A DNA stretch of 64,000 nucleotides from Pestalotiopsis fici W106-1 (taxonomy: Eukaryota; Ascomycota; Sordariomycetes; Amphisphaeriales; Sporocadaceae), in NCBI RefSeq assembly GCF_000516985.1, contig NW_006917096.1:3147606-3211605 (forward strand). Reading direction: 5' to 3'. A program made the translations under genes and the position numbers. Below the pieces are notes generated by a model. It ran no database searches. It saw nothing but the letters and a program-made list of their open reading frames with translations, and was not told where the DNA came from. Of this stretch, positions 1 through 10,787 are shown piece by piece; position 1 is the first letter of the stretch, and every line of letters starts with the position of its first letter.

Positions 1-717
1 GGGCTTGGCCAGGAACCATGAGGCAAGATGTACTCAGGAATATATTTGTCAGAACTGAAGCAAATTCGTCTTACAATCATAAAGGGTGAATAGTTGCAAG
101 GGTGTATGCGTGCATGTGCGAGGGAGACAGAGACAGAAGAGAAGCGGGTATGCGGCATCTTGGTTAGCAGGAAAACCACTACGCTAATTGATGTCACCAA
201 TTGGCGCCCTCACATATACTTTTTCTGATATACTCTAATTTTTGTCAATTGGTCTAAATCCACATGGGAATGCGAGACAAAAGTCTAGGTGATTCAATGT
301 CGATCCCTACAGAACCTTGTGTAAGTGAAAGCCAAGAGTCAATTCCCGTTGGGGGAGCTCTCATAAGGTTAGCTGAGGTACATATGTTGCAACCATCTAA
401 TCTAATCTTATCTATATGATCTAATCGTAAGCTCACTTTAATTATTTGACAAGCACTTCCCTTCCCGCTGCGGCCAACTTTGCCGGCCTTCATTCATTCG
501 AACCACAGCAGCAGTGAGATTTCCAGGCCCGGTAACTCTGATAGCCGCCCAGATCTTCATTCCGGCGACGACGTTTTTCGACCATGTCAAGGTGATTAGA
601 AGCTATACAATTGCGCTACCAGCCCTTCGCATTCACGCAAACAAATCTCGCCCACCACCCCAGACCCTGTTACCGCGCGGGAGGGATCAAAGACATACGC
701 GCACACACACATACAAC
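1..717. other. Left-edge intergenic region
   Basis: I see no supported gene here. The stretch from about 500 to 717 runs open into the downstream reading frame but has no in-frame ATG before 718, so it is read as the 5' leader of the next gene. A short CA-rich tract sits just before the start codon. Confidence 0.5.
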
Positions 718-1476
718 ATGGGGAACGGCACGACCCCGGGCGCCAACCCGGCGCCTCTGTACAAGGAGAAGAGCAACGCCATCGCAGCGCTCATGTCGCG
801 CCACACGTCATCGTCATCCCTATCCTTTCTCTCTTCCCACTCGTCCAAGAACAACAACAGCAGCAGTAGCAGCGGCGCGGCGCAGCAGCAGCAGCAACAA
901 CAACAACAACGCAAAAAGACCCCCGCCCAGCTAGTCGCCGAGGCCGAGGACTACGAACTCGACCGACTGGCGCAGTACGACGATAACATGGGCGTGGGCA
1001 TGTTTGCGCTCGAGAACCGCAAGCCGAGCGAGGACAGCCGGCGGAGGGAACAGGAGGACCGCAAGCTCAAGGCCCGTCTGGGCCTCACGGGCAAGGGAAA
1101 GCGCAAGGGCAGCGAGTGGGAGGCCGTCAGCGGCGTCAGCCGGGCGCGCGGGGCTGGCAGCGACGACGACGAGGAAGACATGGGCCGGAGCGGCGTGGGG
1201 AGAGCGAAAAAGCGAAAGCGAGTTGTCGTGGTGGACTCGTCGGAATCAACACATCCTGAGGCTGTGCAGACGCCACAGCCCGAGTCAGAGGTCACCGCGG
1301 CTGCTGGTACTTCTCAAGAGACAGCAAGCAACGATCCCCAAGATTTGGAAGAGACACACAAGACTGGGACAGCCACGGATCAAGATTCAGCAGCGAATGC
1401 AGACGGCAAGAAACGGCGCAAGAAAAAGAAACAGAAGACCAAGTCGACAGGGCAAGTAGGTGCTACGAGTAGCTGA
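718..1476 (+). CDS. Hypothetical lysine-rich, polyglutamine-containing protein, probably nuclear
   Basis: Single-exon gene of 252 aa. The frame is open upstream to 514, but 718 is the first in-frame ATG. Visible features are a Ser/Asn-rich stretch (about residues 35-55) and a run of nine glutamines encoded by mixed CAG/CAA (about 892-910). A charged central segment follows, containing a YELDRLAQYDDNMGVGMFALENRK block that looks like the conserved core. There are basic clusters (AKKRKR and, near the C-terminus, KKRRKKKKQK) typical of nuclear or nucleolar localisation signals, separated by an acidic patch (GSDDDEED). I do not recognise a named family, so no function is assigned; nuclear location is inferred only from the basic clusters. 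The high GC3 of the frame and the defined hydrophilic architecture support it being real. Confidence 0.75.
   Translation: MGNGTTPGANPAPLYKEKSNAIAALMSRHTSSSSLSFLSSHSSKNNNSSSSSGAAQQQQQQQQQRKKTPAQLVAEAEDYELDRLAQYDDNMGVGMFALENRKPSEDSRRREQEDRKLKARLGLTGKGKRKGSEWEAVSGVSRARGAGSDDDEEDMGRSGVGRAKKRKRVVVVDSSESTHPEAVQTPQPESEVTAAAGTSQETASNDPQDLEETHKTGTATDQDSAANADGKKRRKKKKQKTKSTGQVGATSS
892..910 (+). repeat. CAG/CAA polyglutamine tract
   Basis: Imperfect trinucleotide tract inside the preceding CDS encoding nine consecutive Gln. It mixes CAG and CAA codons, so it should be less slippage-prone than pure CAG. Confidence 0.8.
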
Positions 1477-2176
1477 TGCTTTGAACAAGTACAGATGTCA
1501 CCACACGGTTCTGAGAAGTATCATGAGAAAAGAAAAAGTATGAGTTGGCTCCAAATCCCATGATTCGTTTGGAAGATATTCAAGATCAAACAAGGCGTAT
1601 AGGCGAACAATGCCTAACAGTGTCATTGGCAGCAACATTTTTGCTCCAGAATATGATATATGTACATGATTACCATATCCACTAACCTTGACCGCTGGAT
1701 AGCGAGCACAATTGCCAAATTAGCAGCAGGCCATTAGACATCCACCACCCCACATTATACTACTCTTGCCCGTACAGATTCGTTTGTATTTCAAAAGCAA
1801 GACCGAGTCTCCAAAGTATAAAACCGCCGGGAGTCGTTTTGTCTCATCATTCTAGTATAGTTACAGACAAAGGAGGAAAATGGGAATCAGGCTCGAATTT
1901 CAAATATTGAGAAATCAAAACTCCAAAGCCTTTGCAGCTATCGGGGCGAAGTTGAATCCAGGAAGGTGTGATCATGAGCAATTTTCAATTGTCGTTAATG
2001 GCGGCCGTGAACTCGTTATTATGGAACTCTGATGTTTCGTCGGTTCTGTCGTACCCAATGAGTCTATTTTTGCGCAAAAAGTAAACTACCTCCGTAATGG
2101 TATAGGCACGACCGATAAAATCCAATGAGCGAATATCAATGGGAAATGGTGACAAATCGCCTTCTCCCGGGCAATC
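1477..2176. other. Convergent intergenic region
   Basis: Lies between the 3' ends of the lysine-rich gene (+) and the HSF gene (-). It is moderately AT-rich with no coding signal and presumably holds the two 3' UTRs. Confidence 0.5.
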
Positions 2177-4170
2177 TCAGAGAAGTCTCTTTCTCTTCCT
2201 GTCTTCTTCTCTACCATCGTCTTCGTTCTCCTGTTCAGCAGTATCGGTAGGGTTGAGGATATGGGCCATGCTCCCCCTGCGCGTCGGCGGGAGAGAGCTG
2301 TCTTTGATAGAAAGGTTCTTATTCTCTCTGTTTGCTGCTCCCCACGACCAGCCGTTGAAATTGTTGTTAATGCTATCCATGTTATTGATGCCATTGGAGA
2401 ACGGGGGTGGCGGAGGAGGAGGCGTTGAAGGCCGCGACTGGGAATGTGAGTGAGGCGGAAACGTGGAGAGAGTGTCGCGGGGCCCTCGGTCATCCATGGG
2501 CAGACGACTTGGGGATGAAGGCCACTGAGATGATGATGGACCAGACCCTGCCAACGGGCTAGGGTTCGGCACCCAGCCATGAGCTCTGATGTCGGCCGAA
2601 GTATGTCGTCGAGCTAGACTACCAGGCGGCCCTTCGACATTGGACAGAGGATGGGGTCCTGAGGGCACAGGCGGTGCTTGAGGGCGGAGCGGGGAGGGTG
2701 ATGGTTGGTTGATAATGGGAGGAGTAGCACCGCTGACTGATCCGTATTGGCGGCGCGATGAAATGGACAAGTTAGAGGGCACAGGTGGTCTATAGTAATT
2801 CGGGCCTCTGGCTTGTGCTGCGTTGAGCCTTCGCTGGTCATCCTGCGCGTGCTGCCTGGGAGACAAGGGCGGATTTTCCAGATTTGCAAAGAATTGCCGG
2901 CTACTGGAAAGCGGAGGCTCGTGCGGTTCATCCACTGAACGGAAGGTCTCAGACTGTCGTTGCAAATCGAGTTGCAGTCTCAGAACTATAGACATGTTTA
3001 GCTGGTTGTCAGGTCCCAATGAGATGTGTGACCTACCCTCTTGGTGTATGGATTGGTTAGGATCAGGGACCAGCGCAAGCAGTGTCCTCGTCAAGGTCTG
3101 GTTGAATTCCAGTAACCTTGTTATCGTGTCCATCATGGCTTGGTTTTTGACGTGCATATAATGAGCATTCTCTTCGCTTCGCTGCATTCTCGCACTGATG
3201 TCGTACATGTTGTGCTCAATGTTGATAATTCTCGGATCTACTCCGTCTGGGATGGGTGGCATGGGCTCTGAAGGAGTGCCGGGTTGAGAAGGGGTCGGTT
3301 TGGAATTGTTATACTCTCGGTGGATCAAAGTATGGCGTGAGGCTCTTCGCTTGATTTCGCGTAACCCGACCAAATCGCCCCGTTTAAAGTTTCCGTTGCC
3401 ATGCTTGAATTCCCACAGCACAGTCTCGGGATTTCCGGTAGCGAACACATCGCTGACTACTGGTCAAGTCAGAAATCTATCCATATCACAGCATTTTTCA
3501 CGTTACCGTTCGTCACTATACCTTTGTGGAAGCCATACATATTCAGCTGTCGCACGAAGGAGGATATGTTTGTATGTTTAAAATATGTACTGCGCCAAAG
3601 CACGTCAGAACGGTATATCAAAAGCGCAGTGATTCAGTCTTGTGTGGACTTACGCAAGAACTTTTGAGAATTCCTGTGAAGGAGAGACGACAAAACTCTC
3701 GTTCGAATTCGACCAGCTGATGAGATGCCGTATGCTTTGATCCTCCAGCATGCTACAATCATGTTAGCAGGAGTTTAGCGCGACTTGCGCGGCAGTGTCG
3801 AGACGCACTTGTAGAGCTTATGTATAAAGGCTGTCTGGACAATCTTGGTCTGGTGGTGGACTGCCTGAGCAGCCGCTACAGGAGCGGGCATGGTGTTGGT
3901 GGAAGCTAGATGTTGGTCGTTCGAGGAAGAGCTGATGTTCTGGTCGTGCCCTTCGCCTTCGGGACTCTTGCTAGAGGAGCCAGGGGCAGAGGAGCTTGTT
4001 GGCGTCGTGAGGTCCATGGGATCGCCCCGAGGAGACGGCGCCGACATCTTTATGGGAGTAGGGGTAGGAGTGGTGGTGGTTATTATGGGAACTGTCCGAG
4101 CGCCCATGGTCTCTTGCGCGGTACCGTTTCCTAAGATCGTTGTCGAGGCACTCTCAGTAACCGTTGCCAT
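2177..4170 (-). CDS. HSF-type DNA-binding transcription factor (Sfl1-like)
   Basis: Four exons: 4170-3809, 3752-3654, 3589-3522 and 3456-2177 (1809 nt, 602 aa); all junctions are GT..AG and keep frame. Spliced, the three small junctions rebuild a complete heat-shock-factor DNA-binding domain at about residues 113-210, with FIHKLYNMLED, the SFVVSPSQEFSKVLATYFKH segment and FVRQLNMYGFHKVSDVF, ending in WEFKHGNGNFKRG..IKRR. A heptad-like segment follows (about 250-310, from RIINIEHNMYDISARM), the position of the HSF trimerisation coiled coil. The rest is a long Pro/Ser-rich tail with a basic end (KRKRLL). The N-terminal 110 residues are Ser/Thr/Pro-rich. HSF proteins bind nGAAn repeats. The ISWSNSNESFVV and NISSFVRQ wording resembles the Sfl1 branch more than canonical Hsf1, but that subfamily call is inference. 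Confidence 0.93.
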
Positions 4171-5160
4171 CGGGTCTGGAAAAGAGATTAATCATATCAG
4201 TGGCAGGGTCCCAGAGAGAGCTAGGTAGTAATGAGACAGCAGACAAAGGGGAGCAGCTATGGAGCCTCTACGTTGGGAGACCCAGTAGCATATCTAGGAG
4301 ACAGGAGCACACGGACCTCATCCTCTTGGTACGAGCGTAATTGGCGATAGTGTAGATAGTAGTAGTAATGATCGGTTCGGGACAAGCTTTTGTTGTCTGC
4401 AACTTGGGGGTTCTGGATATTTTTTTCTTGGTCCTTCCTTTAGGAAAAAAAAAAAGACCTCCTGTTACTCCCCCGCTTTGCTCTACACGGGTTCCACTAG
4501 CCGGTGCTGTCTAGAAGTTGCTCAGCGGCGCATGTGTATTTATGATGCGCAAAAGCCCCTTAGCTTCGAAATTGGAACGAGGGGGACAACAGAGAAGCGA
4601 GCCAGCACGGTGGTGTCGGGGCCCTGTGATTGAGATGTGGGTTTCCGGAATCGAAAACCGCAAGGAGGCGCGGGTACTAGATAGACTTTGCTTCGAGAAG
4701 GGCTGTCCTGGATTCCTCGAGAACAAAAATGTTGTTTTATGATAGTGTAAATAAAATTCAGATATATATGCAGGTTCAAGTGAGCATATATAAAGATGAC
4801 GGGAGCGTATGTAGTTTTGAGTGGTTCGGAAGTGAATTGCAAGTACAAAGTTAAGGTGTAGTCTGGGGTTGGACGTTTTTTCTTGAATTGCAAATGGGCA
4901 GGTCACAACCAGCTTGGGGCTTGGCGACCTCGGGAATAGCTACTACCTAGTAGCTGCTACCTCTCAAGTCCAAGCCTAGAACGTAGCCCCGTGGCGTCTG
5001 GGGAGGTTCGTTGGAAAAGCGATTCGAGGAAGGGCCGCTGATAGAGACCTAACGGCATGGGCGGGCAGCGGGAGAGACATGCAAGAAGCGCGACCGACGG
5101 ATGGCGGCGACGGCGACACACCCTGACTGACTGGCCGACTTGGAGCGAGCGAACTGACTG

Positions 5161-5202
5161 ACACCTCTCTTCTTTCTTTCTTTCTCTCTCCCTCTCTCTC
5201 GT
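5161..5202. repeat. CT/CTTT pyrimidine microsatellite
   Basis: Simple-sequence run of CTTT and CT units about 1 kb upstream of the HSF start (purine-rich on the HSF coding strand). Such tracts are common in fungal promoters and 5' UTRs. Confidence 0.7.
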
Positions 5203-7746
5203 CTGTCTTTGCCTTACCACGCGAGAGCAGCAAGAAGAAGCAGACCTAGAAGAGACGACGGGCAAGATGGAGTGGGCCAAGACTTGTCGAGCTCACAGAC
5301 TTGTCACTGATTGGGTTGGATCCCCTTGGGTAGGGGGGGCGCGCCGATGGGGGCAGATCAATTTTCTAAAGTGTAGGGGAGGGGGGGTGGGAGGAAGTAG
5401 GGGTGGAAACCAAGGGGAGGAGACTAGACTGGAGGGGAGGGGCATGGAGCGCAGAGTGATTGATGTGTGCTTGTTGTACCCTTCCTTTGAATCTCTCGTA
5501 TCTGTCTCCTGCTGGCTGGCGAGACGGAGCTGCCATCTGTGGGAAGCGGCCGCTGTTTTGGGGGGGTTTCGTTGCCTCTAGATGCAGAGCGCTATGTATA
5601 TCAGACGTCGAATCAGGGGAAGAGATTGCTTCACAAACGTAGCGAGGTAGATATGCGGTCTTTGATAATCTGACCTCTGGCTGGCAGGTGAAAATGTACT
5701 GGGAACGAGACTTCGGTCAGGGACCAATGCACATCAATCCGTCCGTCGGGGATCTATCATGAGCTTGCTTTGTGTGTACCCTCCTTGGCGGAAATTTCAG
5801 CAGCTCGCTGCTCAATGCATTGCCTAATTAGTACGAGTATGGGCATGCAATCAACCAAAATACGCCTCTTTCCGTAAGATTTTGTATGTAGGTACCGCGG
5901 CATCTACACACATACCCTGGAATGCACGGAAAAAGGTTATGTACTCTTTAGATTCTCCTTCTTCAAATCCCTCCGAATCCGCCTACTTAGATCATCCATA
6001 CCCTATAAGCATGTACCTCATGGGAAGGGACAAAAAACTACCAACCATCTGCATGCAATTCCTACTACTGCTGATATCCCGATCATCGAATCCCGACTTG
6101 AACTAAAAGTAATGTAATATTAGTAGATCCGTATAGATAGACAGTGTACATTTATCGAGAGGAAGGTACTTTTCGACTTGTCTGGACGCGTGTGATCATC
6201 AGCATGTCTGCTTGTCCCTCCCCTCGTCTTGATATTATACAGTACGGACGGTACCTACGTAGAGATTTTGCGAGAGAAAGACCTTTTACCTAGGTAGTCG
6301 GTAGATTCAAGAGGGAAAACGCCCTGACGCCTGGGAGAACCAGATAGGTGCGGCCCGCTTGAACCCTGGGAAGTCTAAAAGTCACGTCGGCACTAGGAAC
6401 CACCAGCTAATACGGATTGGGAGGTGCTCATCAAAACTCATCCTGGGGTCCGCACGAACGACACGACGGTGGTAATTTTTACTCACTCCCACCAACTGAC
6501 GCGCAATCAGGGTGTGCAGTAGTTCATCGCTAGTACTACGGATTACCGGCGGATTACAACCTCTACACAGACCACCGGATTGAGCTTCCGAATCATTACT
6601 CGCCCGGGTTCAAGCAGGACTTGTCAACCAGGCCAGCATCATCATCAGCACCAGCAGCAACATCCGTGACAGCAGCCAGGAGCTCCAACTCCTTCGCTCC
6701 ACCGAAATCCATATACCGTGCAGACCGCAGCAGATGCTAGACAGTACTGCTATCACGAGAGCCGGGTATTCTGCAAATATTGGATCCTGCAATGCGAATG
6801 AGGTGAGTGTATGGCACTGTATCTACACACTGGACATACCTAGGTAGGCCATGTGCAGTCTAGCTTCGGCAACCACAGGCCAAGCTTGAGAGGTTTCGGG
6901 CCAAACACCCTCCACCACAAAAGAGCTCCCAACTCAAAAAGGCCACTCCAACAGCGGGTGAGCACCGCTGGAAGCATACTACTTTGAACTGTACCCGCAC
7001 GCAGATGCGCACCCACCCATTTCAAGGTTGCCCGCCCCCCTCCGGTGTATACACTGCACTGGAACAAGCACGCTGCCACGCGTTTGAGTGCCTTCTACTT
7101 CTACTTCTCCTTCTTTAGGCCTTCTAGATGTTCTAGACGATGGAGTGATGATCCAGCCTCGTTTCTCTGCAGCACGCCGTTTGTGCGATACTCCCGCATC
7201 TGCGTACATTCAAGGCTCAAGAAGCCCATTCAAGTTGCACACCAACAAAAACTTGGGGGTTGGATCGTCTTCTTTCTTTCACTGGTTGCGGCGTTCCCCG
7301 CTGGCCTTGGTAGGCTGTCGGTCGTTAGCCACTACAAGGTAGGCACTGTAGGTAGCTATGTACCATCTAGCATTCGCCTGACAACTAACGTACCTGCAAA
7401 ACTACCGTACTTCATATCGGTGCTTGGCAGGCTTCAGTGCCCATGTGCCACCATCCGCACCCACCTAGAAGCGGGCACTGTACTGCATCTACTATACCTT
7501 CCCCCAGGGGTCTCCGATAGAACAAAGTCCGGTGCACTTTTGGGCTGCACATCATCCGTCGACTTGATTTTAATCCGGCCCGCCAGATTTGTACATTGGT
7601 AACCGGAGCAAATCAAACAAAAGCAACCCGACTCAAACACCTATTTAGCACATAGCATTATCCCATACCAGACACGTTCCCGTTGGGACAAGTAGCAGAT
7701 CTCCACTCGGCCGGGTAATGGAACGACACCGTCCGTGACGGACCCC

Positions 7747-7993
7747 ATGGCGCCTCGTAGGGCTTTCCGAGAAAGTCAGCTGGCTTGTGCCGCTATCCAG
7801 GCTTTGTAAGTATCCGGTCTAGAATTGCACTCAAGGGAAGCAAGCTTCAAAGTTTGATTTGAGGTCCCCTACCTCTTCTGATTCGCTCTTCAGCACAAAC
7901 AGACATGACGACACTTTCTCTTGGACCCCGGAAGGTTCAGCCATGAGCGCCATGAACGCCTCCAGCGCATCTGACAGGCTGCTTATGAGGTAA
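7747..7993 (+). CDS. Weak candidate: two-exon 52-aa protein
   Basis: Exons 7747-7805 and 7894-7993 would join through a consensus donor (gtaagt at 7806) and a pyrimidine-rich acceptor (cttcag at 7888-7893) to give an uninterrupted 52-aa frame starting MAPRRAFRESQLACAAIQ and ending SDRLLMR-stop. The sequence reads protein-like, but there is no recognisable domain, the length is short, and a chance combination is quite possible. It could also be part of a longer gene or a non-coding transcript. Confidence 0.2.
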
Positions 7994-10787
7994 TAAGTAT
8001 AGATACGCATTCAGATTCTACATGACGGCAGCCACTCCAAAACAAAGCAAGCTACAGCCTCCCGGCAGTTGTCGCCCGTCTCGATATGATGCCTGGCTGT
8101 ATAATGTCTTTTTGTTTTTCTACGCAATTGCACCCGTGTCTTTCTGTCGAATTTCCAGCAAACGAGGCGCGAGCAAAGAAATCACATTCAGAAAATATAC
8201 GACAAGGAAGAATAATAGATACATCAAATCGAGGTCGGCGTGGCCGCTGGGTATCGATTATTGCCTCCTCCGCATTACCCTAGCACAGATATCTACCTGA
8301 CTCAGGTTCTTGACAAAACTCACCATGGCCAGATGGCTATTGACTCTACCATACTTTGTAGGACCCAAGCACATGGGCCAAGCGAAGTATATTTACTGGG
8401 GCTGAGACATCGCACTTGATAGCGTCCCGGTCAAATACACTGTGACGCTGCTGCTGGTCTTGTCCTTTGCAAGATCCTAACAATCTGCCGAGGCGCCGCC
8501 CCTGAACTCGCCAACATTAGAATTGCATGCGTACAAGATGCATTTCCTGGTTGTTGCGGAAAGTTCTATTACAGAGGCAACGGATCTACATACGACCAAC
8601 TTCACAAGTCAATGCTTCCACCCTCAACAGGAAGGATATCTGACCTAGCTCTAATTAGCCTCAATCATACCCTCCATACATGATTTCAGCTTTCAGGGCA
8701 GCCACGACGATACTCATGTTATTGGCGATTGTCTCTGGGTTGTTGTCGGATGCTGGATCGCCCGGAGTCGCTTCCCTGGGTAAGCTGGACCAACGTCGAG
8801 CCTGGCAGGCATGGAGACAAGGATCAACTGTTGTTAACAGCTCCCGCTCCTGCATACGCTCCCACCCACCCACCCCCCATCGCAAACCCAAGCAAGTTGC
8901 ATACATGCCTACATACATACCACAGAGCACACACATGGCGAGGCCCCCACACACAGATTTGCTTACTACTGCCACCAGCTAGCCGATCCCCCCAATCCTG
9001 GTTCGGGCCAGAGGCGAAAAAGGGGCTTTGGACCCTGGGGAGCGGCGAGCTCTCATGAACGGCTATAGCCAGGAAATAGCCGAGTATGAACTGAACGTGG
9101 GATTATCCTCCACAAGGAATTGCTAAGGTAGGTAATCCTATACGTAGTGAGAGTAATAGCGATACTTTTCAGCCTTTTTTTGCAAAGAGTTGAACGAGAC
9201 ATGGATATTGATGTTTCGAGGGCCGACCTTGGCCGTTGTCTGTTGTATGATCACCGCCCCCGGAACCCTGAAATGCCCTTTTTTTCAAGTGGTAGTATTT
9301 GGGGGGCAGCACATGTTTGTGAAACTCTATATTCGCCCGCCCGTGGGTGCGTTTTTTGGGTTTGCGAAACATGCAAAGAATAAAAGAAAGAAAGAAAATT
9401 CTGAAACTTCTAGATTACAATGACTGTGAGCTCGGCCGGGTTTTGGGTCACTAGAACAACTCTATTACGCTTGTGTCTCTGAATATCTTTTTTGAGTTTA
9501 TATCTCCAGGTCCCATATTTTGTTTTGCATGCACGTTTGTTTTTGCCAGTCTTACAGAATGAATGCGCACCCTTGATGCGCGTGCTAAGGCGGAGAATAA
9601 CTTTCATGGGACTATTTTTATTTTCTTTTCCTTCTGTAACTCGAACCGGGCTGGGAAAGCAAGGTACAATTTCGTCAAGGGGCAGAAAGCTTGACTTTTT
9701 TTTTCTTTCTTTGCCCAGACAGAAACCGCTGTGTACATTCGTGGCGCAAGATTGTCGACCCTGTTCCTGGAATATGCGATTGTCGGTCGGCAAGACACGA
9801 AAAAAAAGCTGCGGTTGGAAATAATGACGGATAGCCCCAAGTCCTCGGCAGGAATGACTTGGCGCTGCAATACGATTCCCTCTCCCTGCAAACGCGTGTT
9901 TTTTTATTCTTTCGCCCGGCTTCTTAATGGGGGTCCCTAATCTTTAACATGACAAATTCCGTATATCCCTGATTGGTATTTATAGGTAGAGAGAAAAAAG
10001 GACAGAGATATGGGATTGACCTTGATAATCCTCGGTTCTCACGTCTTGCATAGTATTCCATGTTCGCCGCCCGCTACTCATTGCCTCATCTGATAAGCGA
10101 CAGGCACAGCAACCACGTTTTTTCCTTCTTGTTCCCTATATAAATCTTACGTGCATTATACCTGATGCTGACTTTTTTGAGTTGGGTTTACATAAGATTT
10201 GCCCTGCCTCGCTGATCAGCTAAATCCGGAATCCTATAGTCGCTGTAAATAGAGTTGGCGGCCATATGCATGTTCGGAGTTGACAATCTTGGTGATTGTG
10301 TTGCCATTACAGTGTATATGTCGGACTTTGACGGGAATATTAAATTTAGCAAAGAGTGGCTGAGAATGCAAACAGTTTCATGGGCAGATCTAGTATAGCA
10401 AGATCCACGCCTTTTCTAGAGCAGAGTAAGCATAGGGACATGCTACACAAATGTTCTGTCGCCACTCTATGCGAGAACATTGGTCGTTGGTATATCCAAC
10501 ATCGCATCTACGGCTGATTTGATGTGCTTGCAATCGCAGTATGAGGAAATGCTCAAGGCCATTATGTAATGTGTAGCGATCAAAAGTCTCCAAGGCACAT
10601 TCAGACGATATAGACTAGATTAGGTCACGATGACAAGACAAAACAATACCAATTCACGATAAACGGCATGAGGCTGTGTGAACCAGACAATATACTCATA
10701 CCCATTTGACGTGACAAATATCTACAACGACAAAAAAGGGTCACCTCCTTAGTTTTCCAAATTCAGCCGACTCCAATTCAAAAAGTC

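Larger units (their letters stand above)
4171..10787. other. 6.6-kb gap with no confidently supported gene
   Basis: The longest gene-poor stretch of the window. The part next to 4170 is probably promoter and 5' UTR of the HSF gene and includes a pyrimidine microsatellite at about 5161-5202. Open frames here (for example 7045-7602 +, 9604-9891 -) have no recognisable domains and atypical composition. Weak splice-compatible candidates near 6733-6980 and 7747-7993 are listed separately. Several TACCTAGGTA-like palindromes occur. Confidence 0.45.

Noticed and set aside
7045..7602. 185-codon plus-strand open frame in the long gap
   Set aside because: No domain, odd composition (many Arg/Ser/Leu/Cys in unstructured order), overlapped by similar frames on both strands; more likely chance.
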